Assembly (NCBI GenBank): GCA_963729365.1
Contig: CAVSNQ010000024.1
Span: 62,001 to 126,000 of the forward strand
Direction of reading: 5' to 3'
Source: JASHPR01 sp963729365
GTDB taxonomy: Bacteria > Actinomycetota > Actinomycetes > Streptosporangiales > Streptosporangiaceae
DNA length: 64,000 bases
Part shown: in pieces, positions 1-8,410 of the stretch
Layout of the letters: each line of letters starts with the position of its first letter
Position numbering within the stretch: position 1 is the stretch's first letter
Translations under genes and position numbers: made by a program
The notes under the pieces: generated by a model
Database searches by the model: none
What the model was told of the DNA's origin: nothing
The model's input: the letters and a program-made list of their open reading frames with translations, nothing else

Positions 1-567
1 GGTGCCGCGCTGATGGTGGTGCTGGACACGCTGACTCCCGCCGAGCGGCTCGCGCTAGTCTTGCACGACGTCTTCGGTGTGCCGTTCGGCGAGGTAGGCG
101 CCATCATTGACCGTTCCCCGATGGCGGCGCGGCAGCTCGCCAGCCGGGCCCGGCGCCGGGTGCAGGGAGCGGCCGCGGCATCTGATGCCGCGCGGTCCCG
201 GAAGCGGGAAATCGTCGCCGCCTTCCTGGCTGCCTCCCGGGGCGGGGATTTCGGCGCCCTGCTCGCGCTGCTCGATCCGGGCGCCGTGCTCGTGGCCGAC
301 CCAGCGGCCGTGCAGATGGGCGCGGCCGCCGAGGTCCGCGGTGCCGACGCGGTGGGGGCTACCTTCGCGGGATGGGCTAAGGGAGCCCGGCTCGCTCTAG
401 CTGACGGCGTTCCGGCGGCCGTATGGGCGCCCGGCGGCCGGCCGAAGGTCGTCTTCACGTTCACCATCAGCGACGCGAAGATCACCGGTATTGCCCTGGA
501 CGGCGACCCGGACCGGCTCCGCGACCTCGAGATCGTCTTTCTCAGCGCCAGTGGCAAGGAGCGGTGA
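1..567 (+). CDS. ECF41-type RNA polymerase sigma factor, C-terminal part (5' truncated by window edge)
   Basis: The frame is open from the first base. It enters the sigma-4 region (DTLTPAERLALVLHDVFG, then the recognition helix around AARQLASRARRRV), so the first in-frame ATG at 13 is internal and the N-terminal sigma-2 domain lies outside the window. After sigma-4 comes a SnoaL-like extension of about 110 residues, the hallmark of ECF41 (SigJ-like) factors, in which the extension modulates activity in place of an anti-sigma factor. The same architecture is seen complete at 34782-35681 in this window, and the two are clearly paralogous. The stop overlaps the ATG of the decayed gene that follows (TGATG at 565-569), so the two were once translationally coupled. 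ECF41 genes usually neighbour a carboxymuconolactone decarboxylase, oxidoreductase or epimerase gene; a CMD-like gene lies 3 kb downstream. Confidence 0.85.
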   Translation, partial: GAALMVVLDTLTPAERLALVLHDVFGVPFGEVGAIIDRSPMAARQLASRARRRVQGAAAASDAARSRKREIVAAFLAASRGGDFGALLALLDPGAVLVADPAAVQMGAAAEVRGADAVGATFAGWAKGARLALADGVPAAVWAPGGRPKVVFTFTISDAKITGIALDGDPDRLRDLEIVFLSASGKER

Positions 568-975
568 TGATCCGCGGGCAGGACGAGACGCGAGGCCGGA
601 TCGAGCGGGAGCGAGTGGTCCGGCCGGCCACGATCGGCGGACGCGGGCAGGCTCATGTGGCGCCGGGCGTGTTCGCGGTCGACGGCAGGGTCTTCTGCTC
701 GCCGATTGACGCGGGGCAGGGCTGCAGCTGGCCAGGCGGCTGCGCAATCTGGGCCGGGACCAGCGGGTCACGATCCTGGCCGGCTTCTACGACGAGGACT
801 GGCCGAAGGTGCGGCGATTCGGGCTGCGCGGCACCGGCCGGCGAGAGTCCGGAGCGCACGCATGCGATCGGCCTCCTGGAGGGGGAGTACCAGCAGTTGG
901 CCGCCGCCCCCCGCCGAGGCTGGTGGCCGGGTACTGGCGGCCGACATCGAGGAGTGGTCCGGCTGGGCGTATAGC
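567..975 (+). pseudogene. Decayed PPOX-class (F420-dependent type) oxidoreductase
   Basis: Pieces of one PPOX-fold flavin/F420-binding protein can be read in order, but only by changing frame. From 567 in frame 3: ATIGGRGQAHVAPGVFAVDG. From about 722 in frame 2: RRLRNLGRDQRVTILAGFYD followed by DEDWPKVRRFGLRGTG. From about 860 back in frame 3: HAIGLLEGEYQQL. From about 930 in frame 1: VLAADIEEWSGWAYS. This order matches small PPOX-class F420-dependent enzymes (about 135-145 residues). At least three indels separate the blocks, so no functional protein can be made. The start codon overlaps the stop of the upstream sigma gene. Family assignment rests on motif recall; an HMM search on the stitched translation would settle it. 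Confidence 0.7.
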
Positions 976-1103
976 TGGTTTCGGTACCGGGTACCGCGGT
1001 CCAGAAGAACACCTCCGGAATGGCTGACCGCACGGCTGCAGTCGTCATGGCCTAACGCCGCTTGTCCCTCGTGCTTCATCGTCGGAATGGTTAGGGAGCT
1101 TCG

Positions 1104-2360
1104 TTGAGCCGACTGCGGCCCGGGAATCGGCACGTAATGCTGCTGTGGGCAGCAAGTGCGGGAAACGAAGGTGCCTCCTGGATCATGCTGGTAGCTGTTT
1201 TCGTATACGTGCTCCACCATTTCTCGGCTTCTTCACTCGCGATTGTGGAACTCGTCGGCACGCTACCTGCCCTGTTGTGCATGCCGTTCGCCGGCGCGAT
1301 TGCCGATCGCCACGATGTCCGGAGGCTGGCGCTGGGTTCCATGACGGTTCAGGCGCTTAGCCTGCTGGGCGTGCTGGTGACACTGAGAGTCGGCCTGTGG
1401 GAGATCGCAGCCTGCTACGGCTTGCAGGGGGCCGCCGGCGCGGTGTGGCCGCCGGCGCGGCAGCGGTGGCTGTATGCGCTGGTCCGCGAGGACCGCAGTC
1501 GCGCCGCGGCCAACGCCGCGATTGGCTCAGTGAGCGGTGTCATGACAATCGCTGGCGCGGCGCTGGGCGGGGTCTTGTCGGCCTGGAGCACAAGCGCTGC
1601 GCTCTCAGCAGCTGCGGGGCTCCAGCTCGCGGCGACCGTGCCCCTGCTGGCCCTCGCACGGCCGGCATTCCAGCAGGGTGCGCAGGCAGGCGGTGCTCTC
1701 CGGTCTCTGCATGCCGACCTGGCTGAGGGCTTTACCGCACTGCGGGCTCTGCCCCTGGCGAGGTCAGTGATCTGGGTAGGCATCTCCTGGGGCCTCATCG
1801 GCGGCGCCTACAACGTCTTGCTTGCCGCCTATGTCACGAACGACTTGCACGGCGGCGGATTGCTGCTCGGAGTGTTTTACGTTGTGGATGGCGCCGCGGT
1901 GATCCTGGGCTCGGTGCTGGCGGTCCGCCTCAGGCGGGGGTCGCATCTGGCTGCTTACGCGCTGGCTTATGTGCTGCAGGGTGCCGCGTGGGGCGCTATG
2001 TTCCTGGTGGGTCAGCCCCCGTGGGGCGCGGCGCTGCTGGCGGTCATGCGCACCGCGAGTGGCGTGATCATCGCCCTTGACACGACGATCCTGCTGGCTA
2101 CCGTGCCTGAGCGCCTGAGAGGCAGGATCACCAGCTTGCACATGACTACCTATGGCGCGGCGTCCAGGGTGGCGCTGGCGGCCTTCGCCGGATTGCTCGC
2201 GGTGACCGGGGTCAGGACCGTAGGCGCCGTCGCTGGCGCAGCCTCCGTCATTGTCGGGGCAGTATGGTGGGCGCTGAACGGGCGGCGCGCCCGTCCTCTC
2301 TATATGAGCGCGACATCCGCAGCCGGTGTCCCGGACAATCCCGGTACCGTGTCCAGCTAA
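1104..2360 (+). CDS. MFS transporter (drug/siderophore exporter type)
   Basis: A 418-residue integral membrane protein with about 12 hydrophobic segments and a major-facilitator layout. The loop between segments 2 and 3 carries a degenerate MFS signature, GAIADRHDVRRLALG (roughly residues 59-73), and a second cytoplasmic loop has VRLRRGS. It fits the proton-driven MFS_3/DHA3 efflux group, which exports small hydrophobic compounds or siderophores across the cytoplasmic membrane. The start is TTG at 1104, chosen because GGGAG at 1094-1098 is well spaced and the N-terminus then leads straight into the first membrane segment. No regulator adjoins it. It is one of the few intact genes in a stretch of decayed neighbours. 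The substrate cannot be told from sequence. Confidence 0.85.
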   Translation: MSRLRPGNRHVMLLWAASAGNEGASWIMLVAVFVYVLHHFSASSLAIVELVGTLPALLCMPFAGAIADRHDVRRLALGSMTVQALSLLGVLVTLRVGLWEIAACYGLQGAAGAVWPPARQRWLYALVREDRSRAAANAAIGSVSGVMTIAGAALGGVLSAWSTSAALSAAAGLQLAATVPLLALARPAFQQGAQAGGALRSLHADLAEGFTALRALPLARSVIWVGISWGLIGGAYNVLLAAYVTNDLHGGGLLLGVFYVVDGAAVILGSVLAVRLRRGSHLAAYALAYVLQGAAWGAMFLVGQPPWGAALLAVMRTASGVIIALDTTILLATVPERLRGRITSLHMTTYGAASRVALAAFAGLLAVTGVRTVGAVAGAASVIVGAVWWALNGRRARPLYMSATSAAGVPDNPGTVSS

Positions 2361-2377
2361 ACCGCAGGCGGAAAAAC

Positions 2378-2656
2378 TTGTCAACTCTAACAGTGCTCGA
2401 GCTGCTCAGGCAGCGAGCGAGCATCCGCGAGTTCACCAATACGCCTGTTCCGGACCATATACTGGAAACAGTCTTGCTCGCAGCCTTGCGGCACCGACCT
2501 CTTTTTAATTTCCAGCAGTACACCTTCGTCGAGATCCGCGATCCTCGGAACCGCGCCGAACTCGCGGACATCTGTGCGTCCCGACGGTGCTCGACGTACC
2601 CGATCCTGGAGGACAAGGCCATGTTCTCGGTCATCCTCTTGTGCGTGTGCAGGTAG
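2378..2656 (+). pseudogene. Truncated nitroreductase-family protein
   Basis: The frame from TTG 2378 gives the N-terminal FMN-binding part of a nitroreductase: VLELLRQRASIREFTNTPVP followed by a helix and QQYTFVEIRDPRNRAELADI. The RxSxRxF motif is typical of the family. After about 70 residues the frame degrades (the ICASRRCSTYPILEDKAM region), then recovers VILLCV where an APVFLVLCAD-like strand would be expected, and stops at 2656. Family members are about 200-250 residues, so more than half is missing. The next gene starts on the opposite strand 38 bases away, leaving no room for the rest. Confidence 0.6.
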
Positions 2657-2693
2657 ATCGATGCGAAGCCAGCGTCCGGGCCCGCCGGCCAGA

Positions 2694-3163
2694 TCAGGGA
2701 ATCCGTGCCCCACCGCGCATCAGGGTCCGCCCGGGCAGTTCATCGACCTCGCGCCAGGCCTGGATCCGCAGCGGCCGCAGCACCAGGAACCGCATCGACT
2801 CACCCGACTCGCGCGGGTCCCAGCCCGCCTGCGCCGCGTACCCGCCGGCCACGCCGGCCGGAACCTCGTCCGGGCTGTAGACGTGCTCCAGCTCGGCGTC
2901 GATCATCACGACGTCGCGGGTCGGCCCGAGGCCAAGCCGGGCGCGTCCCTGGCTGGTGATGTTCCTGGCCGTCACTGAGCCCGCCTCGGTGGCCAGCACC
3001 ACCCGCTCGTCAATCCAGGCCAGCGACAACGGCACCAGATAGGAGCTGGCGGGCCGGCGTCTGCGGCGGCGGTCGCGACCCAGACGTCCGCGGCCGGCGC
3101 GGCCAGCTTGGCCAGCGTGTCGACCTTGCGTTGCTCCTGGGTACGCGGCTGTCCATCCGTCAT
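2694..3163 (-). pseudogene. Pyridoxamine 5'-phosphate oxidase-family protein, frameshifted
   Basis: Two minus-strand frames together make one PPOX-fold protein of about 155 residues. The N-terminal part starts at ATG 3163 (KVDTLAKLAAPAADVWVATA), and the C-terminal part ends at 2694 with SLAWIDERVVLATEAGSVTA, ARLGLGPTRDVVMIDAELE and MRFLVLRPLRIQAW. The break lies near 3030-3045, where one missing base turns the expected PYLVPLSLAW into IWCRCRW. A single indel is the only visible defect, so either a recent inactivation or a sequence error is possible. PPOX proteins bind FMN or F420 and reduce varied substrates; a second, far more decayed PPOX relic lies at 567-975. Confidence 0.7.
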
Positions 3164-3571
3164 GTCAGCGCCTCACCGCCTTCATAGAGCGTTCATCAAA
3201 GCTCATGTGTCACCCTCCCGATTTCGCCCGCACACCTATGACCGAGCACAGCGAGAGAACGTGACCGGTTCGAGGAACGCGACTGGTTAGCGTACTGGAC
3301 GGGCCCGCGCCGGCCGGGACACCGGTGCCTCGGGTCCGAGCCTGAGCCGGGCTTGAGCCTCGCCGGATACCGGCTGCCAGGTGGTCGGCACGACTTTCCG
3401 GAGACAGCCGTCCGGATCGGAAGTAATCGCCCGGCAGCTAGGCCCGGTTCGTTCATCGGTCACATTCCTCCGTCGGCGCCTGTCATACCAGGTAGCGGCG
3501 AGAGCCCGACGGCGTGACACGCGAGGCCTCACGGCGTACTTGATCGAAGACGACACTATGGAGGACCCACG

Positions 3572-4027
3572 ATGCAAGCACGGATAAAGAACCCGGCCAT
3601 GATCATCCCGGAGGCTATGCAGGCCATCCAGGCGCTGGGCGCCAGTTTTCACAACAAAGGCGTGCCTGAGGAGACGCTGGCACTGGTTCACCTGCGGGCC
3701 AGCCAGATCAACGGCTGCAGCCCGTGCGTTCAGGCTGGCGCTGCCGGGGCCAGGAAGGCGGGCGAGAGCGAGGACCGGATAGCCACGGTAGCCGCCTGGC
3801 GGGAGGCGCCGTATTTCACCGACGCCGAGCGCGCTGCGCTGGCCCTGACCGAAGCCGTCACCCGGCTGGCCGACCGCCCGGACCCGGTGCCGGACGAAAT
3901 CTGGGACGAGGCCGCCCGGCACTACGACGAGGAAGAACTCGCCGCACTGCTGCTGTCGATCGCCACGACCAACGTCTTCAACCGGCTCAACGCCCCCACC
4001 AGGCAGATAGCCGGCGCCTGGGGCTAG
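3572..4027 (+). CDS. Carboxymuconolactone decarboxylase / AhpD-like protein
   Basis: A 151-residue protein of the CMD/AhpD alkylhydroperoxidase-like fold. The segment HLRASQINGCSPCVQAG (residues 40-56) holds the CxxC pair, Cys49 and Cys52. In AhpD the motif is CxxCxxxH, but here the His position is Gly56, so the classic proton relay is incomplete. A good ribosome binding site, GGAGGACC, ends about 5 bases before ATG 3572. The protein may act as a small redox or peroxide-handling enzyme. It is likely a partner class for the ECF41 sigma factor at the window start, since such sigma genes are normally linked to CMD proteins. A strong hairpin follows at 4079-4114. Confidence 0.8.
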   Translation: MQARIKNPAMIIPEAMQAIQALGASFHNKGVPEETLALVHLRASQINGCSPCVQAGAAGARKAGESEDRIATVAAWREAPYFTDAERAALALTEAVTRLADRPDPVPDEIWDEAARHYDEEELAALLLSIATTNVFNRLNAPTRQIAGAWG

Positions 4028-4078
4028 GGAGGGAGGACGGGGAGCATGCGGGGCGGCGGCGCGGCCAGCGCGCCGCCG

Positions 4079-4114
4079 CACCCCGGCGTCCGTGGCTTCG
4101 CGGACGCCGGGGTG
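4079..4114 (+). terminator. Hairpin, likely terminator of the CMD gene
   Basis: A perfect 14-bp stem (core CCCCGGCGTCCG at 4081-4092 with CGGACGCCGGGG at 4101-4112) closes an 8-base loop 52 bases after the CMD stop codon. There is no T-run, as is common in actinobacterial terminators. Confidence 0.7.
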
Positions 4115-5027
4115 ACGACACCAGCAGCGCAACCCAGCCACGCCAGTCGACGGTCATGTTACTGAGCAGACCCGACCGCCCCGCCGAAAGTCCGTGTCCG
4201 GCATCGGATAAGAGGAATTCTGGGTGGCAGCACCTGGATTCGCCCGAACAATCTATTACTGAACGTGAAAGAAGGGCGCGCAAACCTGATTCTAAGGTGT
4301 GCCCCTTTTCAGGCGGGTTGCGGCAGCAGGCGGTGGCCGCGACGCCGTAGCAGCAGGTTGCCCGGATCGATGGTGAACGAGGTCCGACGAAGAATGGGAC
4401 ACAGCGGGATTCCGCTGGACTCAGTGGGACTGGTTCCGCGGGTTTCGGCGTGCTGACCTGGACCACTTGTAATTTACGGACGCGGGGCGGACAGAACGCG
4501 GTCTTCACACGGCCAGGAATGGCGAAATAGCAGGTCAGTGACTATTCCGATGGGCAGGAATGGGCGTTCTGTAAAACCGCGCCGTCAGCCCGGAGATCAC
4601 GGCAGCCGGACGCTTCTTGTGCCACGCATCTGATCTTGGACTGGCGGTTTGGGGATGACGTCGGCGCATATCGCGGGCGACCGCTTTGCCGCGGTACTCG
4701 CCGCGACATGGTCTTCGGCCAGGCACGACTACTGTTGTCACCGGCACACGCCTCCCGGATGGCGCGGAGAGGGCCAGGGGTTCAAATGCTTCTGGTAATA
4801 GTGGAAGTGCCTGCTCGGTAGGGTATTTCGAGTCTCGCCATACACGGGGCAAGAGATCGCTTGACCGTCATCTGGCCGGCGGCTTGGCTGTGGCCGACCG
4901 GCACTGAGCCCCACAGGCCGGGCATGAGGGGTATGTCGGACGCCCATGCGTCCGACATCGCTGGGCTTGGACTCGAAGGGATCGCACCCCGCAGTCGACG
5001 CTACAGCCTGAATAATCACAGGCCACG
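4115..5027. other. About 0.9 kb with no recognisable gene
   Basis: No open frame here shows a recognisable domain, a ribosome binding site or consistent third-position GC bias. Base composition is visibly less GC-rich than in neighbouring genes. It reads as eroded DNA next to the tRNA-carrying repeat that begins at 5028. Confidence 0.5.
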
Positions 5028-5218
5028 ACTAGGGCTAGGTGGGCCCTGCCGTTGGCTTGGCGGGCCGCGCTGACGGCAGTGAACCTGGGAAATTCGCGAT
5101 GGTAAGGAGAAGGTCTACGGTTCGATTCCGTAAGGGGGCTCCACGAAATCGCAGGTCAGAGCCCGGTTCCCGGGCAGCTGGCATAACCTCCAAGATCGTC
5201 CGACAGTCAGTTGACCGT
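5028..5218 (+). repeat. 191-bp direct repeat, copy 1
   Basis: Bases 5028-5218 recur without a single mismatch at 6471-6661. The unit contains a 3' half of a tRNA-Thr (5099-5143). Removing the IS630-type insertion between the copies, with one TA, would put copy 2 directly after copy 1, so the original arrangement was a perfect head-to-tail duplication. Confidence 0.95.
5099..5143 (+). other. tRNA-Thr(GGT) 3' half, attachment-site-like remnant (copy 1)
   Basis: From the anticodon loop onward this is a good tRNA: loop ATGGTAA with anticodon GGT at 5101-5103, 3' anticodon stem GGAGA, variable AGGTC, T-arm TACGG-TTCGATT-CCGTA, acceptor AGGGGGC, discriminator T and encoded CCA at 5141-5143. Upstream of the loop the expected stem TCTCC is absent (TTCGCG instead) and no D-arm exists, so it cannot be a functional tRNA. 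Tyrosine-recombinase elements that integrate in tRNA genes often cross over in the anticodon loop, which leaves exactly this kind of 3' fragment. Confidence 0.8.
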
Positions 5219-5219
5219 A

Positions 5220-6469
5220 GATCGTCGCTGCATTAAGTTTGCTTTAAGGTCGGGTAGAGGTGGCGCAGCTTGACTCGTGCGTCGTCGGTAGTGAAGTGGC
5301 AGTCGACCTGACGCTGGTCGGTGTTGGTCTGCTGTTGCGAGGCGGCGAGCTCGGCGTAGAGCACGGTGAGGTCCTAGTATGCGGCGGTGTAGGCACTGGC
5401 GGGTGAGCGCGGAGAGCTCGATCTCGGCGATGTTGAGCCAGGACGCGTGCCTGGGCGTATAATGGATCTCCAGGCGCTGTGCCAGCGAGAACGCCGTCTT
5501 GGGGTCGAAGGCCTCGTAGAGCGACGCGATGCCATGGGTGTTGAGGTTGTCCATGAGGAGCACCACGGTCTCGGCGTCGCGGTAGTCGGCAGGTGAGCAT
5601 CCGCTGCGACCTGGCGGGCCCAGTTGACCTTAGGTGCGGCGGGGCTGGGCGTCCACGCGCCGCTACCCGCGCAGAGGTTCGACCCAGCAGAAGATCGAGC
5701 AAGTTCCCGCCCGGACATACTCGCTGTCCTCGAGACGGTCGCAGTCAGACCGGCCCGGGACCGGATAACGGACGTGGCCAGGAGCTGGTATGGCTTCTCG
5801 TCCATGCACACGACCGGGCGCATCGGGTGGTAAGGGTGGCAGTAAGACCGCCAGGACGTCCTCCATCCACGCCGCGAACTCCGCATTCGCCCGCGGCGGA
5901 ATGGCCCAGCACTTCTTCAGGTGAGGACGAAGCTCCGTTTTTTTAACACCCGGCTGATAGTGGAGTGATCCAGGTTCGGCAGGTCCTCGATGAGTACGAC
6001 GTGCTTCTCCAGCAGCCGCAGCGACCACCGCGAATGCCCCGCCGGCGGCTGCGAGCACGGCAGCGCGATCAGCTTGGCCTCGACCTCAGCGGTCACAGGA
6101 GAGGGCACCGGCGGGAACTCGCGTTCACTTGCGCCCGATCGTGGATTAGACATCGCCGCCGGTCTCGGCGAACCGCCTCGAGACCAACGCACCGTCTCAC
6201 ACGAGACCCCGGCCCGGGCCGCGATCACCGTCCGCGGATCGACCTCGACCACCGACGTGTCCAGCGCAAGCAGAACCCGCGCCCGCCTGATCATCGACGC
6301 ACTGCGGACCCCGGTCGTGGTCACCCGCACCAGCGCCTCACGATCCTCAACGCTCAACGAGACTGGATACTTCTTCTGCGACGACATGACAGTCCTATCT
6401 GGCAGAGGTAACGACAATCTGCCAAGCCCTATACTCCACCAATCAGGACAAAAGTTAGCGGCGACGGTC
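5220..6469 (-). mobile_element. IS630-type insertion sequence (degenerate)
   Basis: The 1250-bp segment is bounded by TA dinucleotides at 5218-5219 and 6470-6471, the target duplication typical of IS630/Tc1-mariner elements. Its ends are imperfect inverted repeats: GATCGTCGCTGC reads inward on the left, and GACCGTCGCCGC is the complement of the right end. It carries one transposase gene on the minus strand, now broken. The TA target lies precisely at the junction of two 191-bp repeats. Confidence 0.85.
5233..6387 (-). pseudogene. IS630-family transposase, multiply frameshifted
   Basis: The start is ATG 6387 (MSSQKKYPVSLSVEDREALV), followed by a helix-turn-helix region. The DDE catalytic core is spread over all three frames: CMDEKPYQLLA holds the first Asp, VLLMDNLNTHGIASLYEAF the second Asp, and HASWLNIAEIELSALTRQCL the Glu. 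The tail VKLRHLYPTLKQT ends in TAA at 5233-5235. At least four frame changes and an in-frame TAG near 5376 are present, so the element cannot move by itself. The stitched length of about 380 residues is normal for full IS630 transposases, so damage is by indels, not truncation. Confidence 0.85.
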
Positions 6470-6470
6470 T

Positions 6471-6661
6471 ACTAGGGCTAGGTGGGCCCTGCCGTTGGCT
6501 TGGCGGGCCGCGCTGACGGCAGTGAACCTGGGAAATTCGCGATGGTAAGGAGAAGGTCTACGGTTCGATTCCGTAAGGGGGCTCCACGAAATCGCAGGTC
6601 AGAGCCCGGTTCCCGGGCAGCTGGCATAACCTCCAAGATCGTCCGACAGTCAGTTGACCGT
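6471..6661 (+). repeat. 191-bp direct repeat, copy 2
   Basis: Identical to 5028-5218 at every position (offset 1443). Its first base forms the right-hand TA of the IS630-type insertion. After 6661 the sequence diverges from the DNA that follows copy 1. Confidence 0.95.
6542..6586 (+). other. tRNA-Thr(GGT) 3' half, attachment-site-like remnant (copy 2)
   Basis: Same 45-base tRNA 3' half as in copy 1: anticodon loop to encoded CCA, with no 5' half. Confidence 0.8.
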
Positions 6662-6666
6662 CGTGC

Positions 6667-6681
6667 TGGGCGTGGAGAGTT
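6667..6681 (+). repeat. 15-bp target-site duplication, left
   Basis: TGGGCGTGGAGAGTT immediately precedes the TGT end of the IS481-type element and recurs exactly at 8411-8425 after its ACA end. Confidence 0.9.
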
Positions 6682-8410
6682 TGTGCGAGTCCGGTAGATG
6701 CTGGACACCTTGGTTCCGGTTCCTGGGCGACAGTTTGCGGACGCGGTTCCGGTAGGTGGCCGACAGTAGTTCCGGTAGGTGGGCGACACTCCGTGCTGGT
6801 TCCCGGCTTTTGAGCGTCCTGTTCGCTTCGCTGCGATCACTGGTTGATCGCGGCGGAGGGAGCCGGGTGTGCTGGTGGAGCTGGGTGTCGTGGAGCAGCG
6901 GTATCGGGCGGTGCTGGAGGTCCTGGACGAGGGCGTGCCGGTGACGGCGGTCGCGCGGCGGTATGGGGTGGCGCGGCAGACGGTGCATGAGTGGCTGCGC
7001 CGGTATGCGAATGAGGGCGGGCTGGGCGCTTTGGCGGACCGGTCGCCGCGGCCGGATTCGTGCCCGCATCAGATGGCCGCGGAGGTGGAGGCACGGATCG
7101 TGGGGCTGCGGCGGGCGCATCCGTCGTGGGGGCCGTCGCGGATCCGCTGGCAGCTGGAGCAGCAGGGCGTGGACCCGCTGCCGGGCCGGTCGTCGGTGTA
7201 CCGGGCGCTGGTGCGTCATGGGCTGGTGGAGGCGCGCAAGCGCAGGCGGCGCCGGGAGGATTACCGGCGGTGGGAACGCGGCCGGTCGATGGAGCTGTGG
7301 CAGATGGACGTGATGGGCCGGGTGTTCCTCACCGACGGCCAGGAAGTCAAGATCGTCACCGGCATCGATGACCATTCCCGGTTTCTGGTCTGCGCGAAGG
7401 CGGTGGTGCGGGCGACGGCCCGGCCGGTGTGCCAGGCGCTGGCGGAGGCGCTGCGCATCCACGGGGTGCCGGAGCAGATCCTGACCGATAACGGGAAGGT
7501 GTTCACCAGCCGGTTCGGTCCTGGGCCGGGCCCGGTGAAGTTCGATCAGATCTGCGCGGGTAACGGGATCCGGCACCTGCTGACCGCGCCGTACTCGCCG
7601 ACCACGACCGGGAAAGTGGAGCGGCTGCACAAGACGATGCGGGCGGAGTTCTTCACCCCGAAAGACCGGGTGTTCGCGACCATCGGTGAGCTGCAGGACG
7701 CGCTGGATGCGTGGGTGGCGGAGTACAACACCGCCCGGCCGCATCAGTCGTGCGGCGGCCGCCCGCCAGCTGAGCGGTTCGCCCTGGCGGACCGGGCCGT
7801 CGCCGCTGACGGCGCCGCCATCGCACCGGCGCCCGTGGCTAAGCCGGTGCCGGGCAAGCGCCCGGCGGGGGTGTCGCGGTGGGTGAACGCGCACGGCAAG
7901 ATCTCCCTGGCCGGGTTCAGCTATCACGTCGGCGCGACATATGCGGGTGAGCCGGTCGAGGTCGTCGTCGCCGGGGGGCTGGTGGATATCCTGCACGCCG
8001 GCGTGGTGGTCGCCACGCATGCGCAGCGGCTGCGGGAGGACCAGGCGGACCGCAAGCCCCGGGCGCGGGTGGCCCGCCGGGCCCGGGACGCGACCGCCGG
8101 ATTGACCGTGACCCGGCTGGCCGACGGCGGCGGGGTGGTCAGCTTCGCCGGGACCCCGTACGCGTGCGGCCGCCGGTGGGCCCGCACCGCCATCGACGTC
8201 TCAATCGTCGCCGGGTCAGTGCAGCTGTCCCGCGACGGCAAGGTCATCCGGGTCCACCCGATCCGCCACGACCGCTCCCGCGAGCTCGGCGCGTTCGCCA
8301 ACCCTAAAGGCCGGCCCCGCCGCAAGAACTCCGCCACCGGCAACGTCGCCTTACGATCATGTCGCCTAGGAACCGGAACTCATCTGTCGCCTAGGTACCG
8401 GTACTTGACA
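6682..8410 (+). mobile_element. IS481-type insertion sequence, 1729 bp
   Basis: The element begins TGTGCGAGTCCGGTA and ends TACCGGTACTTGACA; these are imperfect inverted repeats with the usual 5'-TG...CA-3' ends. It is framed by a perfect 15-bp direct repeat, within the long and variable duplication range known for IS481 elements. Inside each end are further copies of a subterminal motif (TTCCGGT...GCGACA) in inverted orientation. One DDE transposase gene fills the middle. The intact frame and perfect duplication suggest a fairly recent insertion compared with its surroundings. Confidence 0.9.
6712..6789 (+). repeat. Subterminal transposase-binding-like repeats, left end
   Basis: Three related 22-base units at 6712-6733, 6745-6766 and 6768-6789 share the core TTCCGGT and end in GCGACA or CCGACA. 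Two inverted relatives lie at 8360-8380 and 8385-8405 near the right end. Such arrays usually bind the transposase N-terminal domain; that role is inferred here. Confidence 0.7.

Noticed and set aside
4960..5000. Possible minus-strand tRNA T-loop TTCGAGTCC
   Set aside because: Flanking bases do not pair into a T-stem or acceptor stem.
6478..6840. Protein-like frame reading GAPLRNRTVDLLL on the minus strand (also from 5028)
   Set aside because: It is the antisense of the tRNA-Thr T-arm and acceptor, a well-known source of false small proteins.
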